A DNA stretch of 64,000 nt from Dolosigranulum savutiense (GTDB lineage: Bacteria; Bacillota; Bacilli; Lactobacillales; Carnobacteriaceae_A): the NCBI RefSeq assembly GCF_039830095.1, contig NZ_CP142435.1:744001-808000 (forward strand), read 5' to 3'. Both the position numbers and the translations under genes were made by a program. Shown here piece by piece: positions 18,120 through 27,422 of the stretch (position 1 is the first letter of the stretch; each line of letters starts with the position of its first letter). The notes under the pieces were generated by a model. The model saw only the letters and a list, made by a program, of their open reading frames with translations. It was not told the origin of the DNA and searched no databases.

Positions 18120-18518
18120 TTAACCCTCAAACATTTTCTCAATAATAGGGCAAGAATATAAATATTCTTCATTCGGACAACATTCTTTTAAATCATTCAA
18201 CATATTCTCAACACGCATTAAATCTCTAATTTGTTGTTGTACTTCATCAACTTTTTGAGAAACGAACTCATATATATCCGAACACCGCACATCATCCTTA
18301 TCTACAACACCAAGCAACTTGTGGATTTCACTTAAAGAAAAACCAAGCTCTTGCATCCGTTTAATAAACCATACACGCTTAACATCATCATCTGAATATA
18401 TCCGATAACCAGCTTTCGTTCGGGAAGGTTCTTGTAATAAATTTTTTCGCTCGTAATATCTGATCGTTTCTTTATTAACTCCACATTTATCTGCAAACTC
18501 ACCAATGCAATAAATCAT
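18120..18518 (-). CDS. merR: Mercury-responsive transcription regulator
   Basis: 132 aa MerR-family protein: helix-turn-helix IGEFADKCGVNKETIRYYER at residues 5-24, a long dimer helix, and the mercury ligands Cys79, Cys114 and Cys123. These are at the same positions as I recall for the Bacillus MerR. It represses and, with Hg(II), activates the mer promoter; its own gene is first in the cluster behind the operator at 18545. Confidence 0.95.
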   Translation of the reverse strand: MIYCIGEFADKCGVNKETIRYYERKNLLQEPSRTKAGYRIYSDDDVKRVWFIKRMQELGFSLSEIHKLLGVVDKDDVRCSDIYEFVSQKVDEVQQQIRDLMRVENMLNDLKECCPNEEYLYSCPIIEKMFEG

Positions 18519-18529
18519 CTTATTTCACC

Positions 18530-18575
18530 CCATGAATATTATAAACCATGTACCATAGTACATGGTCAAGTAAAT
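18530..18575 (-). promoter_or_regulatory. mer promoter and MerR operator
   Basis: A dyad runs from ACCATGTAC (18545) to GTACATGGT (ending 18566). On the minus strand it sits between TTGACC and TATAAT with a 20-bp spacer, the over-long spacing that is diagnostic of MerR-type promoters, which need DNA untwisting to fire. Confidence 0.85.
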
Positions 18576-18836
18576 TGGACTATTTTATTTTTTTCCCAAA
18601 GTATCACTCGTATGTGATTGATACTTTTATATAATACTATTGATTATCCTAACATCCCACCAGAAAATCCGATTTAAACACCAGTTGTTTTTAAACTATT
18701 AAGAAAGTAATTCCACTATATATTCCGAAGACCCTAAAAATGAAGTAAAAAACAAATAAACTAACAAAAATAGCTTAATATTTGTTTCTATTTTCATAAA
18801 AAACACCTCTAAAAATATTCTATACTATAATAAAAT

Positions 18837-19343
18837 TTATCCAACTACTTTAAGGGATTCATTTCGCCCCTTAAACCCCAAACCAGCTGAATCAGCTGGA
18901 CCATGCCTCTGGAATGAGTTTTTTTTACCCTCTTGCTCTTCAACATACCAATTCAACTGATTGAGACGTTGAGTTAACGTGTCATTTTTATTCTTCAGCT
19001 CCATATTTTCACTAGATAATTCAGTGCTCTTTTTTTCTTTCTTGTTAACTTCCTTAGTCTTTTTATTCAATCTCACTTCCAATTCATCTCTAATTCGCAT
19101 AAATTCTTGAGCTTTATCTTTTTGGGTATCTATTTCGCGTTTCATCTCTTTATATTCTCTATGATTCAGATAAGAATGTGTGCCAACTTGTTTTCGTTCA
19201 ATCCGCCTCTCGCCCATCAAACGTTCCAATTCAGCAACTTCTCTATTTCGCCAATCTTTAAAATTTTCCTTGGAATGCAATCGATTAGAATTCTTTTGAG
19301 TTTTATTAAACCCCATATTCTCTAGAGCTCGATTCATTGACAC
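18837..19343 (-). pseudogene. MobV/Pre plasmid mobilisation protein, C-terminal fragment
   Basis: 168 residues beginning SMNRALENMGF, typical of the central/C-terminal part of MobV (Pre) relaxases, then KENFKDWRNREVAELERLM and a long Lys/Glu-rich coiled coil (about 60-150). The catalytic N-terminal histidine domain is missing. It indicates that a rolling-circle type plasmid once recombined here and probably brought the adjacent mer genes. Confidence 0.75.
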
Positions 19344-19447
19344 TTGCTTATCTAGCCCTTTTACGCTCTTATTTTTGTTACTTTTTTGACAAAAGTAAAC
19401 GTTTTAGCATGTTGTCATTCCAATGTTACCATTTCCACAACAACATG

Positions 19448-19651
19448 TCAGCGCTCTTCTTTCGATTCTTCTTTTATCCTATCCATTTCTTTTCTTTCTA
19501 AATACAACTGTGTTATTACTAAACTAATTAATATTGAAGCTATCATAACAAATATATGGGATTTGTTTTCATTAACAAATAAATCAATTACCAAAGATAT
19601 TATTGATAATGACAGAATTATTTGTAATAAGATATTTTTTTTCTTAGACAT
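19448..19651 (-). CDS. Small membrane protein, 67 aa
   Basis: Starts MSKKKNILLQIILSLSII with AGGAGGAG 6 nt upstream; two hydrophobic helices (residues 7-24 and 32-49) and a charged tail ERKEMDRIKEESKEER. Unrecognised; probably plasmid- or element-borne. Confidence 0.6.
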   Translation of the reverse strand: MSKKKNILLQIILSLSIISLVIDLFVNENKSHIFVMIASILISLVITQLYLERKEMDRIKEESKEER

Positions 19652-19781
19652 CTAATCTCCTCCTAAAAAGTCAATTAATATACTTTATTATAAAGTATAT
19701 TAGTTGATTTTTCTAATAAATGCTAATATTATAAAAATAATAAAAAATAATCATTTTCAAAATACAAGGAGGGCTTTTCTA

Positions 19782-19905
19782 TGAAAATAAAAAACATTTT
19801 ATTTGTACTGACCCCCAAAAGTTAGAGTAAATTATTCTAATTTTCGGGGGTTCATTTATGTCCAAAACATTTTCATTATCCCTGAACCAGATTTAAAAAT
19901 ACTAA
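19782..19905 (+). mobile_element. IS3-type (IS150-like) left end, remnant
   Basis: A short gene start (MKIKNILFVL behind AGGAGGG) runs into TGTACTGACCCCCAAAAGTT, the usual terminal repeat of IS150-group elements. The following inverted copy (CTAATTTTCGGGGGTTCA) and ATGTCCAAAACA are the leader hairpin and orfA start of such an element. The frame stops after a dozen codons, so only the left end is left; the interrupted gene is also lost. Nothing else is seen between 19652 and 20015. Confidence 0.6.
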
Positions 19906-20015
19906 ACAAATTGGATTCATTAGGTAAATCATATTCATCTTTATGTAGCTTAATAGTTAATATTGGCCAGAAAATACGTTAACCAGTATAATGAACAAAC
20001 ATAAGGAGCGATTTG

Positions 20016-20582
20016 ATGAATAAACATGAATATAACAAGATGATTCGTGGCGAACTATATGATCCTCGTGATCCGTACTTGCGCGACTTGATGACAAAAC
20101 AACATGCCTTAATGGATGCCTTCAACGAATCGGGCCGCACCGATCATGCTACTCAAAATAAGTTGCTAGAGAAATTACTAGGCCAATATCATGGCGAAAG
20201 CAGTCATATTCGTCGGCCATTTTTTATCGATTATGGCATCAATATTACGATTGGTGCGTATTTCTTTGCTAATTATAATTGTACAATGCTGGATGTTGCC
20301 CCGATTACAATCGGTAAAAATGTCATGTTCGGACCCAACGTTAGTTTAAACACTCCTGAACATCCTCTTCCGGCCGCTGAGCGCAATACCGGCATTGAAT
20401 TTGCCCGTCCAATTACGATTGAAGATAATGTCTGGATTGGCGCTAGCGTCACTGTTGTCGGTGGTGTCACTATCGGACAAGGAGCCGTCATTGCCGCTGG
20501 AGCCGTTGTTACTAAAGATGTCCCTGCCAATACCGTTGTCGGTGGCGTTCCCGCACGTGTACTGAAAACCATTGAGAATTGA
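20016..20582 (+). CDS. maa: Maltose/galactoside O-acetyltransferase family
   Basis: 188 aa. N-terminal Mac domain ([17 protein letters not shown]) and a left-handed beta-helix of hexapeptide repeats ([50 protein letters not shown]). The catalytic His of the family is in NTPEHPL. It transfers acetyl from acetyl-CoA to sugars, probably for detoxification. The ATG at 20016 follows AAGGAG by 8 nt. Confidence 0.88.
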   Translation: MNKHEYNKMIRGELYDPRDPYLRDLMTKQHALMDAFNESGRTDHATQNKLLEKLLGQYHGESSHIRRPFFIDYGINITIGAYFFANYNCTMLDVAPITIGKNVMFGPNVSLNTPEHPLPAAERNTGIEFARPITIEDNVWIGASVTVVGGVTIGQGAVIAAGAVVTKDVPANTVVGGVPARVLKTIEN

Positions 20583-20625
20583 TGAAGAATTATCTAGATT
20601 TCGTTAAAAAAATAAAATTTCCTAC

Positions 20626-20654
20626 TTGACATTACCTTTAACTATCTGTAAACT
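20626..20654 (+). promoter_or_regulatory. Promoter of the luxS-metA unit
   Basis: TTGACA (20626) and TAAACT (20649) with a 17-bp spacer. The metN promoter (24344-24372) has the same -35, spacing and -10. Confidence 0.8.
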
Positions 20655-20683
20655 ATTAATTAATATTAAAAGATTATCATTTC

Positions 20684-20962
20684 AGGAGAAGAGTAGTTTG
20701 TGGCGCTGTTTACAGAGATTCCCGTTTGGTGCGAAGGGAAAATGGTTAAGCGAATGAAGATGAGCTCCGAGGATTCGAGTTGGTTCACGCTGGCTCGACG
20801 GGTGCGACCGTTATATGGCTAGGCTTATATTTCTGCGAGGAAGTATGTGCTGATGAGGCGCTGCGTTGAAAGACTCAGGCGAATAAGGGTGGTACCACGA
20901 ACAATACTCGTCCCTTTGTTGACTACACATTTAGTCGACAAAGGAACGGGTATTTTTTTGTA
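20684..20962 (+). ncRNA. T-box leader, methionine specifier
   Basis: Contains the conserved Stem I element CCCGTTTGGTGCGAAGGG, the invariant T-box AAGGGTGGTACCACG (20885-20899) and a terminator stem (CCCTTTGTTGACTA pairing with the segment before GGAACGGGTATTTTTTT). The specifier loop reads GAAGATGAGCTCC, giving AUG, so uncharged tRNA-Met should cause readthrough into luxS. It closely resembles the metN leader at 24398. Confidence 0.92.
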
Positions 20963-20989
20963 GGCAAACATATAAAGGAGAGACAAATA

Positions 20990-21460
20990 ATGGAAAAAAT
21001 TGCAAGCTTTACAGTGGATCACTTAAACTTAAAACCAGGATTGTACTTGTCACGAACTGATCGTATTGGCGAGCGTGAGCTATTTTCGTATGATTTGCGC
21101 TTCACTGCACCAAATTATGAACCGGTCATGAATACAGCTGAAATCCACACGATCGAACACATTGTAGCTACTTATCTGCGAAATGACGAGCAGTTCAAAC
21201 AAGAGATTATCTACTTCGGGCCAATGGGATGTCGCACAGGCTTTTATTTAATTACGACCGATGCGATTGCCCCCGCTGATTTACTCGATTTATTAATCCG
21301 TGCATTCCAATTCACCGCCAGCTTCCAAGGTGAAATTCCTGGAGCCGATGCACGTAGCTGTGGGAATTATCTCGACCAGAATCTCCCGATGGCTAAATAT
21401 TATGCCAAACATTACATCACTGTCTTAGAAAATGTCACTGATCTGACGTTTAGTTACTAA
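20990..21460 (+). CDS. luxS: S-ribosylhomocysteine lyase (AI-2 synthase)
   Basis: Cleaves S-ribosylhomocysteine to homocysteine and DPD, the precursor of autoinducer-2. 156 aa, full length. Metal ligands His53 and His57 (EIHTIEH) and Cys124 (ARSCGN); catalytic Cys81 in GPMGCRTGFY. AAAGGAG lies 8 nt before the ATG. It is the first gene behind a Met T-box and is followed by metA, so homocysteine recycling and AI-2 output are tied to methionine-tRNA charging. Confidence 0.98.
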   Translation: MEKIASFTVDHLNLKPGLYLSRTDRIGERELFSYDLRFTAPNYEPVMNTAEIHTIEHIVATYLRNDEQFKQEIIYFGPMGCRTGFYLITTDAIAPADLLDLLIRAFQFTASFQGEIPGADARSCGNYLDQNLPMAKYYAKHYITVLENVTDLTFSY

Positions 21461-21494
21461 TATAGCCGTAATATATGGAAATGGAGGGATGATT

Positions 21495-22376
21495 ATGTCT
21501 ATTGTTTGTGACCAGAATCGTTATGGATCCGACGTGTCTATGATATCTAATACAGACATACAAATGAACCAAACTCATCCGATTAAGATTGCTATCTTAA
21601 ACTTAATGCCAAATAAAATCACTACTGAACACCAATTACTGCGATTACTAGGAAAATCCTCTCTTCCAATAGAGGTTACTCTGCTCTATACGAAGACATA
21701 CGCCCCAACGCACATGATGGATGATTACTTACAGAAGCAATATCGCGTCTTCGATGATGTGAAAGATGACACATTCGATGCATTCATCATTACAGGTGCA
21801 CCGGTTGAACATTTATCATTTGAGCAAGTCGACTACTGGGATGAATTAACTGATATCTTCACATATGTTCACTCGAATGTCCGCAGTACGCTCTTTTTAT
21901 GCTGGGCTAGTCAAGCCGCCTTACATTTCTATTATGATATTCCTCGCTTTGAAGTATCGGAGAAGATTTTTGGGATTGAACAATTCAAGACACGTGTTAA
22001 AAATAGCTTGACAGATGGATTTGAGTCCTATTTTAATGTGCCTCAATCCCGTTATTTTTATCATCAATTAAGTGATATTCAGAGTCATTTGGATTTGATT
22101 TTATACGCCGGCAGTGAGCAATCAGGCGCACAAATTGTTGCCAGCAAGGACTACCGATCTGTCTTTATTGCTGGACATTTTGAATACGATGCTGATACAT
22201 TGCACCTTGAATATAAGCGCGATCAGGAGCGTGGTTTAAACACATCACTACCTACCTGTTATTTCGTCAATGATGATCCGACACAAGGATACTGTTCCAC
22301 TTGGCAGACACATGCAGAGCGCTTCTTCACTAACTGGATCAAGCATATTGTTGCCCCAACCATTTCAGGTGCTTAA
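21495..22376 (+). CDS. metA: Homoserine O-acetyltransferase, MetA fold
   Basis: First committed step of methionine synthesis. 293 aa from ATG 21495 (GGAGGG 7 nt upstream; an ATG 6 nt earlier overlaps the ribosome site). Catalytic Cys136 in FLCWASQAAL and His in AGHFEYDAD. The substrate-setting position is Glu in GAPVEHLSFEQVDYW, as in acetyl-CoA-using homologues (succinyl-CoA users have Gly), which agrees with the O-acetylhomoserine sulfhydrylase next door. Co-transcribed with luxS. Confidence 0.95.
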   Translation: MSIVCDQNRYGSDVSMISNTDIQMNQTHPIKIAILNLMPNKITTEHQLLRLLGKSSLPIEVTLLYTKTYAPTHMMDDYLQKQYRVFDDVKDDTFDAFIITGAPVEHLSFEQVDYWDELTDIFTYVHSNVRSTLFLCWASQAALHFYYDIPRFEVSEKIFGIEQFKTRVKNSLTDGFESYFNVPQSRYFYHQLSDIQSHLDLILYAGSEQSGAQIVASKDYRSVFIAGHFEYDADTLHLEYKRDQERGLNTSLPTCYFVNDDPTQGYCSTWQTHAERFFTNWIKHIVAPTISGA

Positions 22377-22396
22377 TCTTATAAAACGATGAATCT

Positions 22397-22433
22397 AAAA
22401 AGACATCCGCTACATATGCTGGATGTCTTTTTT
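22397..22433. terminator. Bidirectional terminator between metA and metY
   Basis: AAAAAGACATCC pairs with GGATGTCTTTTTT; the convergent genes end at 22376 and 22445. Confidence 0.88.
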
Positions 22434-22444
22434 AGTTATTTACT

Positions 22445-23722
22445 TTAAATTTTCTCGAGTGCTTGCGTTAGGTCATCAATAATATCATCCACATTCTCGA
22501 TACCAATTGATACTCGAATTGTCTCTGGATAGATGCCTCCTGATTTTAATTCTTCCTCTGTTAATTGGCTGTGGGTCATACTAGCTGGATGAACAACTAA
22601 TGACTTCGCGTCACCAACGTTGGCGAGTAGTGAGAACAATTCTAATGCTTCGATGAATTCAACTGCCTTATCATATCCACCTTTTACTCCGAACGTAAAG
22701 ACCGAACCAGCTCCTTTTGGTAAGTATTTTTGCTTCAATTCGTAATAGGGGCTATCCGCTAATCCTGCATAATCTACCCATTCTACTTTCTCATGGCTAG
22801 CTAAAAATTGTGCTACTGCTTCGGCATTCTCCACATGACGTTCTACTCGAACATGCAGAGACTCTACACCTTGCAATAATAAGAATGCATTAAACGGGGA
22901 AATAGCTGCCCCCGTATCACGCAGAAGTCCCGCTCGGATTTTAGTCGTGAAGGCTGCATCAGGTACTGCTTCAGCAAAAATCAAGCCGTGGTATGAATCA
23001 TCGGGCTCTGATAAGAGAGGAAATTTATTGTTTTGTGTCCAATCGAACTGACCGCTCTCAACAATAACACCACCAATCGATGTCCCGTGACCACCAATAA
23101 ACTTAGTCGCCGAATGAATAACAATATCCGCTCCAAACTTAATCGGATTCAACAAATATGGTGACGGGAAGGTATTATCCACTACTAAAGGAATTCCATG
23201 TTCATGAGCAATCTCAGCAATTACCTCAATATCAGGAATACTCCCTGTTGGATTTCCGATTGATTCGATAAAAATTAGCTTTGTTTCAGGCTCCAGGCTA
23301 TCTTTAATCGACTGGACATCATTAATATCGAAGAAGCTAGTCTTCAGACCAATATTTTTTACTTGTTGTGATAAATACGTATAGGTTCCTCCGTAGATAC
23401 TGCTACTGGATGCGATATGATCCCCTACTTGTGCCAAAGTTTGAATCGTATAGCTGATGGCTGCCATCCCACTTGCCACCGCCAATCCTGCTGTCCCACC
23501 TTCTAGGGCCGCAATTCGTGACTCGAATACTGTTTGTGTCGGATTATTAAGTCGCGTATAAATATTCCCTGGCTTGCTCAGTGCGAACTTCTCTGCCCCA
23601 TCTTGCGTATCATCAAATAAATACGATGTCGTCTGATGAATTGGAACCGCTCGTGACTTCTCTTGACCCACTGATTGAGCTGCGTGCAATGCTTTTGTTT
23701 CGAATCGATGTGTATTTGACAT
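22445..23722 (-). CDS. metY: O-acetylhomoserine sulfhydrylase
   Basis: PLP enzyme that makes homocysteine from O-acetylhomoserine and sulfide. 425 aa, the longer size typical of MetY rather than about 380-aa cystathionine enzymes. It starts RFETKALHAAQ; the PLP lysine is in SATKFIGGHGTSIGG and YTRLNNPTQTVFE is the substrate loop. Its product step directly follows metA. It has its own T-box leader (24140-23803). Confidence 0.95.
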   Translation of the reverse strand: MSNTHRFETKALHAAQSVGQEKSRAVPIHQTTSYLFDDTQDGAEKFALSKPGNIYTRLNNPTQTVFESRIAALEGGTAGLAVASGMAAISYTIQTLAQVGDHIASSSSIYGGTYTYLSQQVKNIGLKTSFFDINDVQSIKDSLEPETKLIFIESIGNPTGSIPDIEVIAEIAHEHGIPLVVDNTFPSPYLLNPIKFGADIVIHSATKFIGGHGTSIGGVIVESGQFDWTQNNKFPLLSEPDDSYHGLIFAEAVPDAAFTTKIRAGLLRDTGAAISPFNAFLLLQGVESLHVRVERHVENAEAVAQFLASHEKVEWVDYAGLADSPYYELKQKYLPKGAGSVFTFGVKGGYDKAVEFIEALELFSLLANVGDAKSLVVHPASMTHSQLTEEELKSGGIYPETIRVSIGIENVDDIIDDLTQALEKI

Positions 23723-23802
23723 AATCTCTCTCCTTTATGCATGCGAGTTAGTTAACCAAAAATCGCTACCTAACAGTGATAAATCAACAACAAGAGGCAT
23801 AA

Positions 23803-24140
23803 AAAAAGCCCTCACCCTTTAAGACAATATAATATTGTCTTAAAGGGTGAGGACTTCCACGGTACCACCTTTATTTTCTGCAACGGTCACCCAGTTACAG
23901 CTTCATCAGTACGTTTAGCTCTTCAGAATAATAACCTGCTCCAAGGCAGCTTCACTCTATTCTATACTAAATTATACTGGTACTCTATAACGGGAGTGCC
24001 CGGAAGATACTCACTATCGCTTATATCTTCTCACTCAAAGGCCATATTCGGTTGCCTCGCATCGCTTGCTCTCACCAACACAAGCTCTCTGGGCATGGTC
24101 AACAACGTACTTACCTTCTCAACGTCTATTATTTAAATTA
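23803..24140 (-). ncRNA. T-box leader of metY, methionine specifier
   Basis: On the minus strand the leader has a GAATATGGCC specifier loop (AUG), the T-box AAAGGTGGTACCGTGG (about 23880-23865) and a long terminator stem (CCTCACCCTTTAAGACAA paired to its complement) ending in TTTTTTT. It differs in outline from the luxS and metN leaders. Confidence 0.9.
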
Positions 24141-24145
24141 TATAG

Positions 24146-24174
24146 ACTTTAGCATACTAGAAATTATTTGTCAA
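24146..24174 (-). promoter_or_regulatory. metY promoter
   Basis: TTGACA (24174-24169) and TAAAGT (24151-24146), 17-bp spacer, on the minus strand ahead of the T-box leader. Confidence 0.65.
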
Positions 24175-24343
24175 CAAAAAAATTATTTTCCGATATATAC
24201 AATTTTGATTTTTAAAATATTTTTGTATAAACTATCCCTCTCTTCTGTCTATCTTTTTACCTCTAAACTAAAGTTGGCACCTTATAACTGTCCTGTCTAT
24301 TAATAATTTTCTTAATTTATCTGGAAAATATCACCTAATTTTC

Positions 24344-24372
24344 TTGACATTTTTTCATAATCTATGTAAACT
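24344..24372 (+). promoter_or_regulatory. metN promoter
   Basis: TTGACA (24344) and TAAACT (24367) with 17 bp between; same elements as the luxS promoter. The stretch 24175-24343 between the two divergent promoters shows nothing else. Confidence 0.8.
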
Positions 24373-24397
24373 GTTCTCAGACATAGAAATAAAAACT

Positions 24398-24672
24398 TTG
24401 GAGAAGAGTAGCTAACGCGTGCATTTACAGAGACTCCCGTTTGGTGCGAAGGGAGAATGGACAAGTCAGTGAAAATGAACTCCGTAGAGTCGGATTGGTT
24501 CACGCTGATCAGACGGGTGCGACCGTTACATCGCTAAGCTTATAACGATCAATTCGTTATGTGCTGATGAGGCAGTGGTTGGAAGGCTACTGCGAACAAG
24601 GGTGGTACCACGATTAATACTCGTCCCTCTGCTTATTAGATTTCTAGTGAGTAGAGGAACGGGTATTTTTTA
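24398..24672 (+). ncRNA. T-box leader of metNIQ, methionine specifier
   Basis: CCCGTTTGGTGCGAAGGG, specifier loop GAAAATGAACTCC (AUG), T-box AAGGGTGGTACCACG (24598-24612) and terminator with GGAACGGGTATTTTTT. Nearly the same architecture and much the same sequence as the luxS leader, so one was probably copied from the other. Confidence 0.92.
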
Positions 24673-24696
24673 TTATGTAGAAAAGGGGAATGTAGA

Positions 24697-25779
24697 GTGA
24701 TCACATTAGATCATATTGATGTTATATTTGGCTCAGGCGAACAAGCTGTGCATGCGGTTAAAAATGTCTCTATCAAAGTGAAACGTGGTGATATTTATGG
24801 TGTAGTGGGTTATAGTGGGGCTGGCAAGAGTACCTTAGTTCGGACCATTAACTTACTTCAGAAGCCGACAAACGGCTCTGTCACCGTCAATGGCCAAGAT
24901 ATGTTGGCCTTGTCCAGTCAAGAATTGCGCCGTGCCCGTAAGAAGATTGGCATGATCTTCCAGCACTTCAACTTAATGATGTCACGAACCGTGGCGGGTA
25001 ATATTTTATACGCCTTACGCGGATCGGGATTATCGAAAGAAGAGAAGACTAAGCGTGTTCATGAGTTGTTAGAGCTGGTTGAATTAAGTGACAAGCACGA
25101 TGCGTATCCAGCGCAACTCTCTGGAGGCCAGAAGCAGCGGGTCGGTATTGCCCGTGCCTTAGCCAATGAACCGGAAGTCTTACTCTGTGATGAAGCAACG
25201 AGTGCCCTCGATCCAAAGACGACGAATTCTATTCTGAATTTGCTGAAAAACTTGAATGAACAACTGGGCCTAACCATTGTTGTCATTACCCATGAGATGG
25301 AGGCCATCAAGGAAATTTGTAATAAAGTCGCCGTCATGGAACGAGGAGAAGTGATTGAAGAAGGCAATATTGTCCAAATCTTCACTGACCCTGCCAACCC
25401 GCTAACAAAAGAATTTATCGACACGGCTCTCCGGATTGATCAAGCGCTCGATAAGCTCAGTCAGCAGTCAGAGTTAATGGATCTGGATCTAGATAGTGAG
25501 ATTGTCAAGCTTGCCTTCAAGAGTGACAGCGCCAGTGATCCGATTATTAAGGAACTATACCGGCGTTTTGAAGTGAATGCTAATATTATTTATGGGAACG
25601 TCGAAGTGCTGAATCATACCTTAATCGGCCACCTCATCGTTATTCTAAAAGGCCCAGAAGCCCGACGGTACGATGCCTATGATTACTTAGATGCCCATGA
25701 TATCAGCGTCCAACTCTTAGAATATATCGATGATGGTGACGAGAAAAAAATCGTCCCTAAGCAACGGCGCAAACGATAA
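24697..25779 (+). CDS. metN: Methionine ABC transporter ATPase
   Basis: 360 aa. Walker [14 protein letters not shown]-loop MIFQHFNLM, signature [15 protein letters not shown], Walker [14 protein letters not shown] and H-loop ITHEMEAI. The C-terminal about 110 residues are the NIL/ACT-like domain through which methionine inhibits transport in this family. The start is GTG at 24697 after AAAAGGGG. Operon metN-metI-metQ-metQ. Confidence 0.96.
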   Translation: MITLDHIDVIFGSGEQAVHAVKNVSIKVKRGDIYGVVGYSGAGKSTLVRTINLLQKPTNGSVTVNGQDMLALSSQELRRARKKIGMIFQHFNLMMSRTVAGNILYALRGSGLSKEEKTKRVHELLELVELSDKHDAYPAQLSGGQKQRVGIARALANEPEVLLCDEATSALDPKTTNSILNLLKNLNEQLGLTIVVITHEMEAIKEICNKVAVMERGEVIEEGNIVQIFTDPANPLTKEFIDTALRIDQALDKLSQQSELMDLDLDSEIVKLAFKSDSASDPIIKELYRRFEVNANIIYGNVEVLNHTLIGHLIVILKGPEARRYDAYDYLDAHDISVQLLEYIDDGDEKKIVPKQRRKR

Positions 25780-25815
25780 CCCAACGCACACACCTCAATT
25801 AGAAAGGAATTTTTT

Positions 25816-26502
25816 ATGACTGAATTACTTGAACAATATCTCCCGAATGTAGTTGGCATTCAAGACCGTATTATCGAAAACATTATCGAAACAGTCTACA
25901 TGACGATCTCAGCTGCGCTCATTGCCGGTATCTTGGGGATTATCTTCGGAATTATTCTGACCGTAACGTACTCAAGAAGTATCTTGGAGAACAAACTCGT
26001 CTACAACATTCTAGATAAAGCCATCAATACGATGCGGTCAATCCCATTCATTATCATGCTCGCTCTCATTTATCCGATTACTCGTTTTTTTGTCGGAACA
26101 TCGATTGGAACGACGGCTTCGATTGTACCGCTTGTCTTCGCAACGGTCCCCTTCTACGCTAAACAAGTCGAATCAGCCTTGTTAGAAGTAGATAGTGGCG
26201 TGGTCGAAGCAGCGCAAGCGATGGGATCTAGCCCGATAGAGATTATCTTCAGTGTTTACTTGAAGGAAGGCTTACCCTCACTGATCCGTGTATCATCCGT
26301 CACCATTGTCAGTCTAATCAGTATGACCGCAATGGCTGGAGCTGTTGGAGGTGGTGGGCTTGGCGACTTAGCCATCGCCCGAGGGTACAACCGATTCCAG
26401 TCCGACGTTACCTTCGTCGCTACTGTTCTAATCATGATCCTGGTCTTCACCTCACAAGCAATCGGCAACTACTTTATCCGCAAAACAGACCACAACAAAT
26501 AA
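25816..26502 (+). CDS. metI: Methionine ABC transporter permease
   Basis: 228 aa, five to six membrane helices; the cytoplasmic coupling motif is EAAQAMGSSPIEIIFSVYLKE (EAA loop). Two copies pair with MetN. AGAAAGGAATTTTTT precedes the ATG. Confidence 0.95.
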   Translation: MTELLEQYLPNVVGIQDRIIENIIETVYMTISAALIAGILGIIFGIILTVTYSRSILENKLVYNILDKAINTMRSIPFIIMLALIYPITRFFVGTSIGTTASIVPLVFATVPFYAKQVESALLEVDSGVVEAAQAMGSSPIEIIFSVYLKEGLPSLIRVSSVTIVSLISMTAMAGAVGGGGLGDLAIARGYNRFQSDVTFVATVLIMILVFTSQAIGNYFIRKTDHNK

Positions 26503-26527
26503 TAACATTATAGAAAGAGTGATATTC

Positions 26528-27358
26528 ATGAATTTCAAACACAAACTACTCACCTTACTCGGACTTTTTGCACTTATCTTAGCAGCTTGCACAACAACTG
26601 GAGATAACGGCACTACTGACGATGCAGCAGACAGCAGCCCTATCAAAATCGGTGTCGTCGGTGAAGATAATGATGTCTGGGAGCACGTCCAAGACAAGTT
26701 AGCCAAAGATGGTATTACGATCGAAATCGTCACCTTCAGCGACTACAACCAACCGAACAAAGCACTCGCTGAAAAGGAAATTGATTTAAATTCCTTCCAA
26801 CACAAGATTTATTTGGACAACTATAATGAAGAACATGGTACCGATATCGTTCCATTAGCCGACACATTCATCGCTCCTCTCGGTATTTATTCAGAAAAAA
26901 TTACCGACATTTCTGAGATTAAAGACGGGGATAAAGTCTCTATTCCTAATGATGTCACAAATGGTGGCCGTGCCCTACTCTTACTCCAAACAGCTGGACT
27001 TATCGACGTTGATCCCGCTGCCGGACATACGCCAACCTTGGACGACATCACAGATAACCCACACAACTTAGAGATCACTGAACTTGACGCATCACAGACA
27101 GCTCGTTCCCTCTCAGATGTGACCATTGCCTTAATTAACTCCGGTATGGCTGTCGATGCCGGTTACATCCCAACCGAAGATGCCATTTTCTTAGAACCGG
27201 TTGATGAATCTAGTGACCCATATGTCAACATCATTGCAGCTAATAACGGCGACAATCGTGACGTCTTCCAAAAAATTATCGATGCCTTCCAGACAGATGA
27301 TGTCGTTGAACTAAATGAAAAAATCTCTAAAGGCTCCTCTATTGCCGTCTGGGACTAA
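26528..27358 (+). CDS. metQ: Methionine-binding lipoprotein 1
   Basis: 276 aa from ATG 26528 (AAAGAG ribosome site; an upstream GTG at 26519 is less likely). Lipobox LILAACTTTG, so it is anchored outside the membrane. NlpA/MetQ fold: KIGVVGEDNDVWEHVQDKL, DYNQPNKALAEKEIDLNSFQ and the C-terminal KISKGSSIAVWD. Delivers methionine to MetNI. Confidence 0.94.
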   Translation: MNFKHKLLTLLGLFALILAACTTTGDNGTTDDAADSSPIKIGVVGEDNDVWEHVQDKLAKDGITIEIVTFSDYNQPNKALAEKEIDLNSFQHKIYLDNYNEEHGTDIVPLADTFIAPLGIYSEKITDISEIKDGDKVSIPNDVTNGGRALLLLQTAGLIDVDPAAGHTPTLDDITDNPHNLEITELDASQTARSLSDVTIALINSGMAVDAGYIPTEDAIFLEPVDESSDPYVNIIAANNGDNRDVFQKIIDAFQTDDVVELNEKISKGSSIAVWD

Positions 27359-27422
27359 TGATTAACCACATTATTACCCGAATCATTAACCAATCTCTCC
27401 AGCTTAGAAAGGATGACTATTC

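Noticed and set aside
19100-19660. Plus-strand frames over the MobV fragment and the small membrane gene
   Set aside because: Low-complexity antisense of Lys/Glu-rich coding sequence.
20684-20962. S-box (SAM-I) riboswitch for luxS-metA
   Set aside because: The invariant T-box sequence and AUG specifier loop identify a T-box; no S-box core is seen.
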